From the NCBI RefSeq assembly GCF_016595215.1, contig NZ_JAENHK010000010.1:2279390-2343389 (forward strand): DNA of 64,000 bases. Direction: 5' to 3'. The DNA is from Chryseobacterium paridis. Lineage in GTDB: Bacteria; Bacteroidota; Bacteroidia; Flavobacteriales; Weeksellaceae. The position numbers and the translations under genes are program-made. Positions within the stretch are counted from its first letter, which is position 1. The number at the start of each line of letters is the position of its first letter. The notes under the pieces were generated by a model. The model did no database searches. It saw only the letters and a list, made by a program, of their open reading frames with translations, and was not told where the DNA came from. Shown piece by piece: positions 41,583-51,357 of the stretch.

Positions 41583-42847
41583 ATTTAAGTTTCCGTTTTG
41601 CCAGAGCATTTACCATATTGGTATTTTTTGTCCTTACAACAGGCTTTACTATTTTGTATTTTGCCTTTGAAAGGGCTACGATGCGTTCTGCCATTCTCAA
41701 ACTTGAAGATTTAAATGCTTATGTAGCCAATAAACTGGAGCAGGATTCCACTTATGATTACCTGACCTCTCACCATCGTCAGACTCAGGTTAAAATTCTT
41801 CCTTCGAATTACAAAAACACCAAGGAAAAGATCATTGAAGAAAAATACATCTGGAATAAAAGTGTACAATCTTATATCAATAAGATCACCGTTATCACAT
41901 ATCCTGTCATCCACCAGAAAAGATATTCGATTACAAGCGTCCGGTATATTACGATTATCGAAAACCATTTCCTGATAAGCATTATCATGGTGGTTGCCTG
42001 GATTATGGTCTTTCTTATTATTCTCACCATTATTGTAGGGGTTCTGGTTTCCAAAAAAATCCTCGAACCTTTTTACCATGCAATAGATGAAATCAAAAAA
42101 TTTAGCCTGAAAGATAATCGTTCGATGAATTTAATGAAAACGGAAACTGAAGAGTTTAAATCTTTGAACACCTTTTTATTAAAAATGTCTGAAAGTTCTA
42201 AAAAAGATTACCACCTCTTAGAAGAGCTTTCCGAGAATACCTCTCATGAGCTGCAGACACCATTGGCTTCTATCAAAGGAAAAATAGAATTATTGATGGA
42301 TAGTGATCTATCAGAAAAGCAGCTCCTTACCCTTTCTTCAATGAACGATGAACTGGACAGGCTGTCTTCTATTAATCAATCCCTTATTCTTTTGGCCAAG
42401 CTGGAGCATTTTGAAAAAAATGATTCCCTTCTTATTAATTTTTCAGAATTGCTTAATGAGAGACTTGTTTATTTTGAAGATCTGTTTGAAATTCAGAATC
42501 TGACATTAACAAAGAACATTCAGAAAGAGGTCTACCTTAACTTTGACGAAAACCTGGCAATCATTGTTATCAACAACCTCATCAATAATGCCAAGAGGCA
42601 TAATATTGAAAATGGAAAGATCACTGTAACCCTTACAGAAACCTATTTTGAGATTTCAAATACCGGAAATCCACCCACGATTCCTGTAGATGAATTATTC
42701 AAAAGATTCAAGCGTGGAAACCCGGATCAAAACTCCATTGGGATCGGTTTGGCGCTCGTGAAGAAGATTTTGGAGATTTACAATACTGACATCACTTATC
42801 ATTTTGAAAACAATTTTCACACTTTAAAAGTTAATTTCACAAAATAA
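41579..42847 (+). CDS. Sensor histidine kinase (two membrane segments)
   Basis: 422 residues. Membrane segments at about residues 11-30 and 131-157 flank a ~100-residue periplasmic sensor. The HisKA box has His223 in NTSHELQTPLASIKGKIELL; the ATPase part shows NNLINNAKRHN (N box), a short G1 region around EISNTGNPP, and GIGLALVKKILEIY (G2). It overlaps the regulator gene by 4 bases. It probably senses a periplasmic organic acid, judged only from the transport genes that follow. Confidence 0.93.
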   Translation: MNLSFRFARAFTILVFFVLTTGFTILYFAFERATMRSAILKLEDLNAYVANKLEQDSTYDYLTSHHRQTQVKILPSNYKNTKEKIIEEKYIWNKSVQSYINKITVITYPVIHQKRYSITSVRYITIIENHFLISIIMVVAWIMVFLIILTIIVGVLVSKKILEPFYHAIDEIKKFSLKDNRSMNLMKTETEEFKSLNTFLLKMSESSKKDYHLLEELSENTSHELQTPLASIKGKIELLMDSDLSEKQLLTLSSMNDELDRLSSINQSLILLAKLEHFEKNDSLLINFSELLNERLVYFEDLFEIQNLTLTKNIQKEVYLNFDENLAIIVINNLINNAKRHNIENGKITVTLTETYFEISNTGNPPTIPVDELFKRFKRGNPDQNSIGIGLALVKKILEIYNTDITYHFENNFHTLKVNFTK

Positions 42848-42949
42848 ACAACTGTAATTCAAAAAGATAACAATGAATATTTAATTCTAATAAAAACTTC
42901 AGAATTTCTTCAGAATTTATCTATTGTTTAGGTGCAAATAAAAGCATCA

Positions 42950-44362
42950 ATGAAAAAACTTTTCATCATTTTTGGTTTAGCAGCTATACAATATACCTAT
43001 TGCCAGGACAGCCTAAAGGCTACTAAAGCTCCGGAAGAAGCTGTTGTGGAAAAAAATCCATTGGACATTGGAGAGCTTAAAATTAACCTGAACCCAAAAG
43101 GAGATAAATGGTTGAAATTTGGTATTTCCAGCCAGATCTGGCTTCGCAGTATCGACAATAACCCGGGAACTTTAGTCAATGGAGTTCCTCAGGACCAAAC
43201 GTATGATGCCGGAATCCGAAGAATGAGATTAACGATCCAGAGTCAGCTTACTCCATTTTATTCCATATTTTTACAAATGGGGATCAACAATCAGACTTTT
43301 ATTTCAGGTGGTGGAAGCGGTACGGGAAATAATGGAGCTGGAAAAAAAGCCCCTTTCTTTTTTCATGATGCTTATAATGAACTCGCTATTATTCCCAGAA
43401 ATGATTTCCAAACAGGAAAACCCAATAAGAATAATGTATATATCGGGGCAGGACTTCACTCTTGGAATGGAGTTAGCAGGCTGACCAATGCAAGCACAAC
43501 AAAAATGTTGGCCGGAGACATTCCTGTTTTTAATTTTCCTGCTATCGAGATTGCGGACCAGTTTTCGAGACAGTTTGGTGTTTTTGTACATGGTGAATTT
43601 GATCGGCTTAATTACAGATTCAGTGTGAACAAACCCTTTGCTACCAACTTGAAACCGACTGTTGGAGGACCAGCTGTAGATAATAACCAGAGTGGGAAAT
43701 TATCTTATTCAGGATATGCATTCTATCAGTTTTTTAATAAAGAAACTACGGTAACTTCCTTTTTGCCCGGAAATAATCTTGCGGCTAAAAAAGTCCTCAA
43801 TGTAGGAGCAGGTTTCTACAGTACGAAAGACGGCACCCAATCTCAACCGACTGAGAATGTTTTTGAATCTCATGATGTGAATGTTTTTGGAGCCGATGTA
43901 TACACGGAACTCCCGGTAGGAAATAAAAACAAGGAAATGGGATTAACGTTATACTCCGTCTATTATAATTATAACTATGGACCGAACTACTTAAGAGTAA
44001 GTGGGCTTTTAAATCCAGGAACCCCGGATCCACAATTTACCGGACAAAGAGCTTTGGAAGGGGCCGGAAATAACAGAATTCTGATGGGAACAGGAAATAT
44101 CTGGTTTTCACAAGTAGGATTTGTTCTTCCCAAATTCAGTAAAATCCTGAAAGTACAGCCTTTCTTCAATTATGCTCTGAAAGATATGAAAGCGCTCAAT
44201 CAAAGTGGAAGCTATTATGATGTAGGTGCCAATTTCTACTTGTATGGCCAAAATGCAAGAATTGTTGTACAATACAGCAGCAGACCTTTATATGATCTGG
44301 TTTCCAAAACTATTTTTGACCGAAAAGGAGAATTCTTATTGTCCTTACAAATTATACTTTAA
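42950..44362 (+). CDS. Porin-like outer-membrane protein
   Basis: 470 residues from the ATG at 42950, which opens the signal peptide MKKLFIIFGLAAIQYTYCQ; a GTG at 42932 is in frame but adds six needless residues. The mature part is barrel-like: WLKFGISSQIWLRSI, AGIRRMRLTIQSQLTPFYSIFLQMGINNQ, VYIGAGLHSWNGVSRLTNAS and a final strand LLSLQIIL. The RRMRL block is common in phosphate/short-chain porins. It probably lets small acids cross the outer membrane for the MHS transporter 22 bases downstream. 102 bases separate it from the kinase gene, room for its own promoter. Confidence 0.82.
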   Translation: MKKLFIIFGLAAIQYTYCQDSLKATKAPEEAVVEKNPLDIGELKINLNPKGDKWLKFGISSQIWLRSIDNNPGTLVNGVPQDQTYDAGIRRMRLTIQSQLTPFYSIFLQMGINNQTFISGGGSGTGNNGAGKKAPFFFHDAYNELAIIPRNDFQTGKPNKNNVYIGAGLHSWNGVSRLTNASTTKMLAGDIPVFNFPAIEIADQFSRQFGVFVHGEFDRLNYRFSVNKPFATNLKPTVGGPAVDNNQSGKLSYSGYAFYQFFNKETTVTSFLPGNNLAAKKVLNVGAGFYSTKDGTQSQPTENVFESHDVNVFGADVYTELPVGNKNKEMGLTLYSVYYNYNYGPNYLRVSGLLNPGTPDPQFTGQRALEGAGNNRILMGTGNIWFSQVGFVLPKFSKILKVQPFFNYALKDMKALNQSGSYYDVGANFYLYGQNARIVVQYSSRPLYDLVSKTIFDRKGEFLLSLQIIL

Positions 44363-44384
44363 AAATTTAATATCTTAACCCCCT

Positions 44385-45677
44385 ATGAATACTACTCAAA
44401 TTACAACCGCTCAAAGGATTAAAGCCATTGTCGGTGGTTCTATCGGAAATCTAGTAGAATGGTATGACTGGTATGCTTACGCAGCTTTTGCCATCTATTT
44501 TTCTAATTCATTTTTCCCGGATTCTGATCTTAATGCACAGCTGATGAATACAGCAGGAATATTCGCTGTTGGTTTCCTGATGCGTCCTATCGGTGGATGG
44601 CTTTTCGGAAGTATCGCCGACAAGATCGGAAGAAAAAGAGCAATGACCCTTTCCGTTTTACTGATGTCATTTGGATCTTTACTTATTGCCCTTACGCCAA
44701 CCTATGAGACCATAGGAATTTTAGCACCCATCCTTCTTTTGATTGCCCGATTGTTACAGGGTCTAAGTGTAGGTGGAGAATATGGAGTTTCCGCAACATA
44801 TCTCAGCGAAATGGCTACAGAAGACAGAAGAGGTTTCTATTCAAGTTTTCAGTATGTAACGTTGATTGGTGGCCAATTAATTGCATTAGGAATCCAATTG
44901 ATCTTACAAAAGGTCTTATTAACCGAAGCACAACTGGAAGATTGGGGCTGGAGAATACCTTTTATTATAGGAGCAGCATTATCCGTTATCGCATTATATC
45001 TACGCGCGAATCTTCATGAAACAGAAGCTTTTGAAAACAAAAAGGAAATTAGTGAAAAGAAAAAGGGAACCATTAAGGAACTTCTAAAACATCCTAAAGC
45101 CCTTCTTACTGTAGTCGGATTAACTTTAGGTGGAACACTGGCTTTCTATACGTATACGACTTATATGCAGAAATTCCTGGTGAATACGGTACACCTATCA
45201 AAAGAACAATCAACACTTATCTCTTTTGTTTCATTATTTATTTTTGCTTGTCTTCAGCCTGTATTTGGAGGATTATCGGATAGAATTGGCAGAAGGCCAT
45301 TACTTTTAGGATTTGGAATTTTGGGAACTCTTTGTACCGTACCTCTTCTTACGGCACTAAGCACCACTACTTCTATGTGGGGAGCATTCTTTCTCATTAT
45401 GGCTGCACTGATTATTGTAAGTGGCTACACTTCCATTAATGCAGTGGTAAAAGCAGAATTATTTCCATCAGAAGTCCGCGCACTTGGAGTAGGTCTGCCC
45501 TATGCTTTAACAGTAGCTATTTTTGGAGGAACAGCAGAATATATTGCGCTTTGGCTTAAACAAGCGAATATGGAATCTTACTTTTACTGGTATATTACGG
45601 CATGTATATTCTTTTCATTGGTTGTTTATGCACGAATGAAAGACACAAAAGAAAACTCAGCATTGAATAAAGATTAA
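44385..45677 (+). CDS. MFS transporter, metabolite:H+ symporter (MHS) family
   Basis: 430 residues, 12 membrane segments. NLVEWYDWYAYAAFAIYFS, FLMRPIGGWLFGSIADKIGRKRAM (loop 2-3), LLQGLSVGGEYGVSATYLSEMA and SDRIGRRPLLLGFG are the MHS signature shared by KgtP (2-oxoglutarate), ShiA and ProP. By context, after a carboxylate-type porin and two-component system, 2-oxoglutarate or a similar acid is the best guess. Closed by a perfect terminator. Confidence 0.9.
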   Translation: MNTTQITTAQRIKAIVGGSIGNLVEWYDWYAYAAFAIYFSNSFFPDSDLNAQLMNTAGIFAVGFLMRPIGGWLFGSIADKIGRKRAMTLSVLLMSFGSLLIALTPTYETIGILAPILLLIARLLQGLSVGGEYGVSATYLSEMATEDRRGFYSSFQYVTLIGGQLIALGIQLILQKVLLTEAQLEDWGWRIPFIIGAALSVIALYLRANLHETEAFENKKEISEKKKGTIKELLKHPKALLTVVGLTLGGTLAFYTYTTYMQKFLVNTVHLSKEQSTLISFVSLFIFACLQPVFGGLSDRIGRRPLLLGFGILGTLCTVPLLTALSTTTSMWGAFFLIMAALIIVSGYTSINAVVKAELFPSEVRALGVGLPYALTVAIFGGTAEYIALWLKQANMESYFYWYITACIFFSLVVYARMKDTKENSALNKD

Positions 45678-45695
45678 AAAATACTGACCATTAAT

Positions 45696-45730
45696 AAGAC
45701 GCGCCACAGAAATTCTGTGGCGCGTCTTTT
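45696..45730. terminator. Very strong bidirectional terminator
   Basis: AAGACGCGCCACAGAA and TTCTGTGGCGCGTCTT are perfect arms around a 1- to 3-nt loop, with A/T runs on both sides. It serves the MHS gene and the convergent small gene. Confidence 0.93.
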
Positions 45731-45737
45731 ATTATAG

Positions 45738-45950
45738 TTAGCTATAAGCTTGTCTGAATTTGACAATGAGGTCATCTAAGTTGTGACGCTGCACATAAAT
45801 GGTCTTTACCTCTTCATATCTTGGAGATTTATAGAATACTTCATGGAAGTCCATACTTCCATTCCCTACTTTTACTACTTTCTTTACTTCGATATTCAAT
45901 TTTCTCAACTCGTCCTTTAGGACCTGAAATTCATCTTGTATATTATTCAT
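45738..45950 (-). CDS. Small protein of unknown function
   Basis: 70 residues, soluble, no signal. Helical start (MNNIQDEFQVLKDELRKLNIEVKKVVKVG) and FYKSPRYEEVKTIYVQRHNLDDLIVKFRQ. I recognise no family. The reading frame fits the spacing between a strong terminator and a 385-bp upstream region, which favours a real gene. Confidence 0.55.
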   Translation of the reverse strand: MNNIQDEFQVLKDELRKLNIEVKKVVKVGNGSMDFHEVFYKSPRYEEVKTIYVQRHNLDDLIVKFRQAYS

Positions 45951-46335
45951 TGATATTTTTGGATTTAATTAAAAAACGACTACTTTATTTATAACACCCC
46001 TATCATTTCAAAGGGGCTGTTCTAAATTCCTACTAAATTTAGTGAATTTTCAAATACAAACAACAGGTTTCACTAAAATTTTATTAATTTCTATACGTTG
46101 CAAAAACTATACCTATTATGATAGGGATAGCATAATAATTGAAAAAAAATTAAAGTTAACCCTCAGGAAATGAGGACAAAGCGATATTCAAGCCCGTTAT
46201 TCCATTTTAATCACCTTCAAAAAACCCAGTATTCATGCGTCTTTCTCATCATTTTCAAAATTTATTTAAAAATTTTGTAACATTTTAAAAGGTGGTGTAT
46301 CTAAAAGACAAATTAACCATTAAAATTTAGAAAAA
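45951..46335. other. 385-bp spacer between divergent genes
   Basis: No gene seen. It must hold the promoters of the small minus-strand gene and of the hydrolase/sigma operon. One inverted repeat stands out (46107-46130). A perfect TAnnTTTG box near either start was not found. Confidence 0.6.
46107..46130. promoter_or_regulatory. Interrupted palindrome, possible operator
   Basis: CTAT-A-CCTAT, 4 bases, ATAGG-G-ATAG. It lies in the middle of the spacer between divergent genes. Confidence 0.35.
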
Positions 46336-47187
46336 ATGAGAAAGCTTACAGTTTTAGCCGTGATATTATTATTCTTAGCTCTATGTGCTAATGTATTTGG
46401 ACAAACAAAATCATACCCATTTGAGGTTAAAAAGACCGGACAGGGAAAACAATCTTTAATTTTCATTCCCGGTTTTGCTTCGTCAGGAGATGTCTGGAAA
46501 GAAACAACAGCAAAATTCGAAAAGAATTTTACTTGTTACACATTAACAATGGCAGGGTTCGCAGGAGTAAAACCACAACCTGATGCCACCTTCAAAAACT
46601 GGGAAAGTAAAATCGCTGAATACATCACCGATAATAAAATTGAAAAACCCATTATCATTGGTCATAGCATGGGAGGAGGCCTGACTCTCGCTCTTGCTGC
46701 AGATTATCCGAGGTTAATTGGCAAAATAGTCATTGTGGATTCCCTCCCTTGTTTAGCCGCGTTAATGAATCCATCTTTTACTGCTAAAGAAAATAATGAT
46801 TGCTCACCAATGGTCAACAAAATGACGGCAATGACCGACGAACAGTTTCATCAGATGCAGATAAAATCAATTCCACAGCTTTTAGCTGACGCTACAATGC
46901 AGGAAACCGTTGTTAGCTGGAGTGACCGATCTGACCGAACCACTTTTGCAAAAATGTATTGTGATTTTTCAAATACTGACCTAAGAGAAAAAATAAAAAC
47001 GATCCAATGTCCTTCACTTGTTTTATTAGAATCATATTTTGTTAATTTTAAGCCAGCCATAGAAGACCAATATAAAAACATGAAAAATGCAAATCTACAA
47101 TACGCAAACAAAGGATTACACTTCATTATGTATGATGATAAAGAATGGTATTTCACTCAACTGAATAATTTCTTATCAGTAAAGTAA
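46336..47187 (+). CDS. Exported alpha/beta hydrolase
   Basis: 283 residues with a signal peptide (KLTVLAVILLFLALCANVFGQ). Nucleophile elbow IIGHSMGGG with Ser111, oxyanion strand FIPGFASSG, catalytic His in NKGLHFIMYDD near the C-terminus. It acts outside the cytoplasm; substrate unknown. The stop overlaps the sigma-factor start (TAATG), an unusual coupling of an exported enzyme to a regulator, so the hydrolase may be part of the sigma factor's response. Confidence 0.88.
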   Translation: MRKLTVLAVILLFLALCANVFGQTKSYPFEVKKTGQGKQSLIFIPGFASSGDVWKETTAKFEKNFTCYTLTMAGFAGVKPQPDATFKNWESKIAEYITDNKIEKPIIIGHSMGGGLTLALAADYPRLIGKIVIVDSLPCLAALMNPSFTAKENNDCSPMVNKMTAMTDEQFHQMQIKSIPQLLADATMQETVVSWSDRSDRTTFAKMYCDFSNTDLREKIKTIQCPSLVLLESYFVNFKPAIEDQYKNMKNANLQYANKGLHFIMYDDKEWYFTQLNNFLSVK

Positions 47188-47660
47188 TGGCATTTGAAGA
47201 AATCTATGCTTTGTATTGGCAAAAAATATTCCGCCTGTGCATGGGATATGTAAACGATTCTGAATCAGCACAGGATCTCGCTCAGGAAACTTTTATCATC
47301 GTATGGCAGCAGCTTCCCAAGTTCAGAAATGAATCCAGCATTGGAACATGGATATTCAGAATAGCGTCTAACAACTGCCTGCGGCAGATTGAAAAAGAAA
47401 AACGCTTTGCAAAAACTGATCTACCCATCAATCTGGAAGAGAAAAAACAAGAGTCTTTAGAATCTGAAATCCAGCTTCTCTACAAGTTCATTTCAGAGTT
47501 ACCTGAAACTGATCGTATTATTATTTCTCTTGAATTAGAAGAAGTAAAACAAGCCGAAATAGCCAATATCGTTGGGCTTTCAGAATCCAACATCAGGGTA
47601 AAAATTCATAGGATAAAAGAAAAATTAACACAAAAGTTCAAGGAACATGGAACCTACTAA
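47187..47660 (+). CDS. ECF-type RNA polymerase sigma-70 factor
   Basis: 157 residues. Region 2: YALYWQKIFRLCMGYVNDSESAQDLAQETFIIVWQQLPKFR, with IGTWIFRIASNNCLRQIEKEKR; region 4: LPETDRIIISLELEEVKQAEIANIVGLSESNIRVKIHRIKEKLTQKF. No region 3. It starts inside the stop of the hydrolase gene and overlaps the next gene by 14 bases, so all three are tightly coupled. The downstream membrane protein could be its regulator. Confidence 0.93.
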   Translation: MAFEEIYALYWQKIFRLCMGYVNDSESAQDLAQETFIIVWQQLPKFRNESSIGTWIFRIASNNCLRQIEKEKRFAKTDLPINLEEKKQESLESEIQLLYKFISELPETDRIIISLELEEVKQAEIANIVGLSESNIRVKIHRIKEKLTQKFKEHGTY

Positions 47661-48240
47661 CATAGATTTTAAAAATATCTGGCAAAAACAAAAGGTCAGT
47701 GAACCCAATTTTCAAGACCTTCTCAATAAATTAAAACAGTTTAAAAATAAGAGCTTGCGGAAACTAATGATCACCAATGTTTTATTAGTGTTGACAAGTC
47801 TATTTATTGCCTGGGTGTGGTACCATTACCAACCCCAATTTATCAGCACAAAAATCGGAATTGTCCTTGTCATTTTAGCAATGGCTATCTACTTATTTGC
47901 TTACAATAAACTGTTTACATTCTTTTACAAAACAAACAGTACACAAACCAATACCGATTACCTGCAAAGCCTTTATACATTAAAAAGCAAACAAGGATTC
48001 CTTCAAACAAAAATGGTGAGTCTCTATTTTCTGATGTTGTCTACAGGAATATGTCTTTATATGTATGAATACGCTTCCCAGATGACAAAGTTCATGGCCG
48101 TTTTCGCGTATTCTGTTACGCTGATCTGGATAGGATTCAATTGGTTTTACATCAGACCTAAAACTGTTAAAAAACAGCAGACAAAACTTAACGAATTGAT
48201 TAAAAAGTTCGAAGACATCAGTAAACAGTTAAAAGAATAA
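47647..48240 (+). CDS. Membrane protein paired with the sigma factor
   Basis: 197 residues. A short cytoplasmic N-terminus (NIDFKNIWQKQKVSEPNFQDLLNKLKQFKNKSLRK), four hydrophobic segments (about 40-58, 68-86, 122-137, 145-165) and a charged helical tail. It does not show the ZAS/anti-sigma HxxxCxxC motif, but its overlap with the sigma gene and the soluble N-terminal helices suggest an anti-sigma-like partner. Known only as a recurring flavobacterial companion of such sigma factors (from memory); role inferred. Confidence 0.7.
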   Translation: MEPTNIDFKNIWQKQKVSEPNFQDLLNKLKQFKNKSLRKLMITNVLLVLTSLFIAWVWYHYQPQFISTKIGIVLVILAMAIYLFAYNKLFTFFYKTNSTQTNTDYLQSLYTLKSKQGFLQTKMVSLYFLMLSTGICLYMYEYASQMTKFMAVFAYSVTLIWIGFNWFYIRPKTVKKQQTKLNELIKKFEDISKQLKE

Positions 48241-48315
48241 AAAAAACTGATGTAAAATATTTTGTTTCGTTGTCTCTTTTGTAATTTAGTTGCTGTTAAA
48301 AACATTGTTTTACAA

Positions 48316-48930
48316 ATGGATACAACAACGAATAAAAGCCACTGGGATACTGTATATACAACCAAACCCCCCGACCAAGTAAGCTGGACTCAGGAAAAAC
48401 CTAAGATCTCGCTTGACTTTATCGGGTCTTTTGGGCTTGGAAAAGATGCTAAAATAATTGACATCGGTGGGGGCGACAGTAACCTTGTTGATTTTTTACT
48501 TGATGAAGGATATGAAAACATTACAATACTCGATATTTCCGATGCTGCATTAGAAAAGACCAAAACACGATTGGGAAGTAAAGCGGAAAAAATAACGTTC
48601 ATTGCAACGGACATTGCAGAATTCAAGCCTGATCAGCAATACGACATATGGCATGACAGGGCCACATTTCATTTTTTAACCCAAGAAGAACAAATTTCAA
48701 AATACCTAAATCTTGCAGAAAGCAATATTGATGGATTTATGGTATTGGGTACTTTTTCAAAAGATGGTCCCACAAAGTGCAGCGGATTGGATATTAAACA
48801 ATATGATGAGGAATCTATGGTAAAACAATTTGAAAATAGCTTCGAAAAGATAGAATGCATTTCGACGGACCATACAACTCCTTTTAATACAGTTCAAAAT
48901 TTCACATTCTGTAGTTTCAAAAAAAGATAA
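48316..48930 (+). CDS. Class I SAM-dependent methyltransferase
   Basis: 204 residues from the ATG at 48316; a longer frame from a TTG at 48262 is unlikely. SHWDTVYTTKPPDQVSWTQEKP is a frequent N-terminus of small thiol/selenium-type methyltransferases; motif I is IIDIGGGDSNLVDFLL, followed by ITILDISDAALEKTK and DIWHDRATFHFL. It transfers methyl from S-adenosylmethionine to a small molecule; substrate unknown. Confidence 0.87.
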   Translation: MDTTTNKSHWDTVYTTKPPDQVSWTQEKPKISLDFIGSFGLGKDAKIIDIGGGDSNLVDFLLDEGYENITILDISDAALEKTKTRLGSKAEKITFIATDIAEFKPDQQYDIWHDRATFHFLTQEEQISKYLNLAESNIDGFMVLGTFSKDGPTKCSGLDIKQYDEESMVKQFENSFEKIECISTDHTTPFNTVQNFTFCSFKKR

Positions 48931-48987
48931 GAGATCTATGAGTAACATTATGATCATTTTCACTACTTGTTAAATAATATAATTCAG

Positions 48988-51351
48988 ATGAAAAATTTTC
49001 TCACTCTCTTTCTTTTATCCATATTTTCTTTATACTCGGCGCAAGATTCAATAAAAACGGCAACACCTATTACGAAGGACACCAAATTCGGATTAGCGCT
49101 CAGTGGGGGTGGCGCCAAGGGATTCGCACACCTTGGAATTTTGAAAACGATAGATTCTCTGGGTATAAAAATAGATTACATCACGGGTACCAGTATGGGA
49201 GGTATTCTGGGTGGGTTGTATGCTATGGGATATAATGGTGAGCAGCTGAAAAAAATGGTGTATGGAATGAACTGGAAAAGGATTCTGAGTAATAAAATCC
49301 CGTACAATCAAGTCAATATAAGTGAAAAAGATGAGTACAATAAATACATTCTTGAATTCCCGGTTATCAATGGGAAACCTTCTTTGCCCAGCTCGTATAT
49401 AGAAGGCCAGTACATGGGTGAAGTTTTGAATACATTAACTTTTCCCGCTAAGCATGTCAACGATTTTAGCAAACTCCAGATTCCTGTACAATTAACCTCA
49501 TCCGATATTGTAAATGGAGGGTTGGTAATGCAAAAAAAAGGGTCTTTAGCATTGGCTATTCGTTCCACATTGGCCATTCCAGCAGCTTTTGCTCCAGTTT
49601 ATATTGACGGAAAACTACTGGTAGACGGTGGTCTGGATCGAAATTTCCCTGTTAAAGAAGTTAAAGATATGGGAGCCGATTACATTATTGGCGGTTACAC
49701 AGGGTTTAGGCTTTTCACAAAGGAGGAGATCAAGAATCCTATGAAAATGATTTACCAAACACATGCATTCCATTCGGTTCAGGACTTTAATGAACAAAAG
49801 AAAATGTCTGATATTCTGGTAGATTTTGTAACCCCACTCAATGATTATACTACAAAGGATTTCAGAAAGTACAGAGAGATTATTAAAATAGGTGAAGCTG
49901 AGGCGAAAAAACATCTCCCGGAATTTATAGCTCTTGCTAATGAACAGCGAAAATTGGGGATTATTTATGATCACAAACTTATCGAGGAGGAAAAAAAACC
50001 AACAATACGATTTACATACAGTGAGGATAATGGCACTCCTATCAATAACCCTGCGGAGATCGAAGCTATAAGAAGCCTGATGGGATTGAAAGAAGGTGTT
50101 TATTATGATGCAAAAACCATTAATGCAGCTATAGACAGGGTTTTTGGTGTAAGACAATATGACAGGGTATATTACACCTATACAGATTCTGAACAGGGAC
50201 TGATCATGAATATTTTTGTAAAAAGAGCAGCACCTGGAAATTTGAAATTAGCCTTGCACTATGATAATGAACAATCTGTAGGGATTATTCTTAATTATAC
50301 GTACAGAGATTATGCAGAAGCTAAGTTTCGTGCTCTTGCTACGGTAGATATTTCCGAACGTTTCAAAGCCCGTTTACAATTCCAGAAATTTCTGGATACC
50401 GATTACCGTTGGTGGATAAGTATGGAAGGAAATATTTCCTTTTTAAAAAGTAATGACCTTCTCTTAAGGTTTTCCGGAGATAATGATATCGAAAACAATC
50501 TGTTTTTCCCCAATTATATTTATAGAAATATTAAGGCCAATACCGCTATTAATTATTCGCTCCATCCAAATACTATGGCCTCATTCGGATTAGAATTCAA
50601 TGCGGAGAAATTAAACAGATCTGTTGACAAAATAAGTCAGACTTTCACCGATCTATACAGTAAAAAAGTATACTATCACACCAATCTGGATTTATATTTT
50701 AAATTCAACCAAAATAGCTTCAATACAAGGTATTACCCTACTTCAGGAAATAATTTACAGTTCATTACAAAGTATTATTTTGGAGATCAATATGATTTAT
50801 ATAATCTACAGGAAATACAACCCCAGCTGTATGATTATTTAAATCCGGGAACCGAAGGATATTATAAGCCAAAAAACCTGATAAGCCTCACGCTTAATGA
50901 AAACTATATTGTACCCATAAATAAAAGAATATCTGTAAAAGCCAACGCCTTTTTAGGAACCAACTTCGCTCCTCAAACGCTAGGATCTTCAGAAGGAATT
51001 CCTTATCTCTTTCTGAATCAAAAATTCAATCTCGGAGGAAGTGAATATAATTTTGATGGTATGAATCCTGAGTTTAATGGTTTCAGACAAAAAGAAGTTC
51101 CGATGAATTCTATCGCTAAACTTGGATTGGAAGTTCAATACAGAATTTATCACAGGATTTACCTTACTCCTTCATTTCATTATGCTTCCATAAGTGATGA
51201 GCTTTCCCCTTTTAAAAGCAACGAAAAACTAATCGGTTATGGGCTAAATCTAGGTTATGAATCCATTTTAGGTCCCATCAATATTAACGTATCAAGGAAT
51301 GATGCGCTCAGTATCTGGAGAGCTTATTTTAGTATAGGCTTTAAATTCTAA
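48988..51351 (+). CDS. Patatin-like phospholipase with C-terminal outer-membrane barrel
   Basis: 787 residues from the ATG at 48988, the start of a signal peptide (NFLTLFLLSIFSLYSAQD); a TTG at 48967 is in frame but less likely. The patatin domain shows the oxyanion loop SGGGAKGFAHLG (about 39-50), Ser69 in GTSMGG and Asp213 in DGGLDRNFP, a Ser-Asp dyad. A POTRA-like segment (around 335-400) and a ~370-residue beta-barrel ending in YFSIGFKF follow, the layout of PlpD-type type Vd autotransporters or Bacteroidota surface phospholipases. It should cleave phospholipids at the cell surface. Confidence 0.92.
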   Translation: MKNFLTLFLLSIFSLYSAQDSIKTATPITKDTKFGLALSGGGAKGFAHLGILKTIDSLGIKIDYITGTSMGGILGGLYAMGYNGEQLKKMVYGMNWKRILSNKIPYNQVNISEKDEYNKYILEFPVINGKPSLPSSYIEGQYMGEVLNTLTFPAKHVNDFSKLQIPVQLTSSDIVNGGLVMQKKGSLALAIRSTLAIPAAFAPVYIDGKLLVDGGLDRNFPVKEVKDMGADYIIGGYTGFRLFTKEEIKNPMKMIYQTHAFHSVQDFNEQKKMSDILVDFVTPLNDYTTKDFRKYREIIKIGEAEAKKHLPEFIALANEQRKLGIIYDHKLIEEEKKPTIRFTYSEDNGTPINNPAEIEAIRSLMGLKEGVYYDAKTINAAIDRVFGVRQYDRVYYTYTDSEQGLIMNIFVKRAAPGNLKLALHYDNEQSVGIILNYTYRDYAEAKFRALATVDISERFKARLQFQKFLDTDYRWWISMEGNISFLKSNDLLLRFSGDNDIENNLFFPNYIYRNIKANTAINYSLHPNTMASFGLEFNAEKLNRSVDKISQTFTDLYSKKVYYHTNLDLYFKFNQNSFNTRYYPTSGNNLQFITKYYFGDQYDLYNLQEIQPQLYDYLNPGTEGYYKPKNLISLTLNENYIVPINKRISVKANAFLGTNFAPQTLGSSEGIPYLFLNQKFNLGGSEYNFDGMNPEFNGFRQKEVPMNSIAKLGLEVQYRIYHRIYLTPSFHYASISDELSPFKSNEKLIGYGLNLGYESILGPININVSRNDALSIWRAYFSIGFKF

Positions 51352-51357
51352 AATCAG

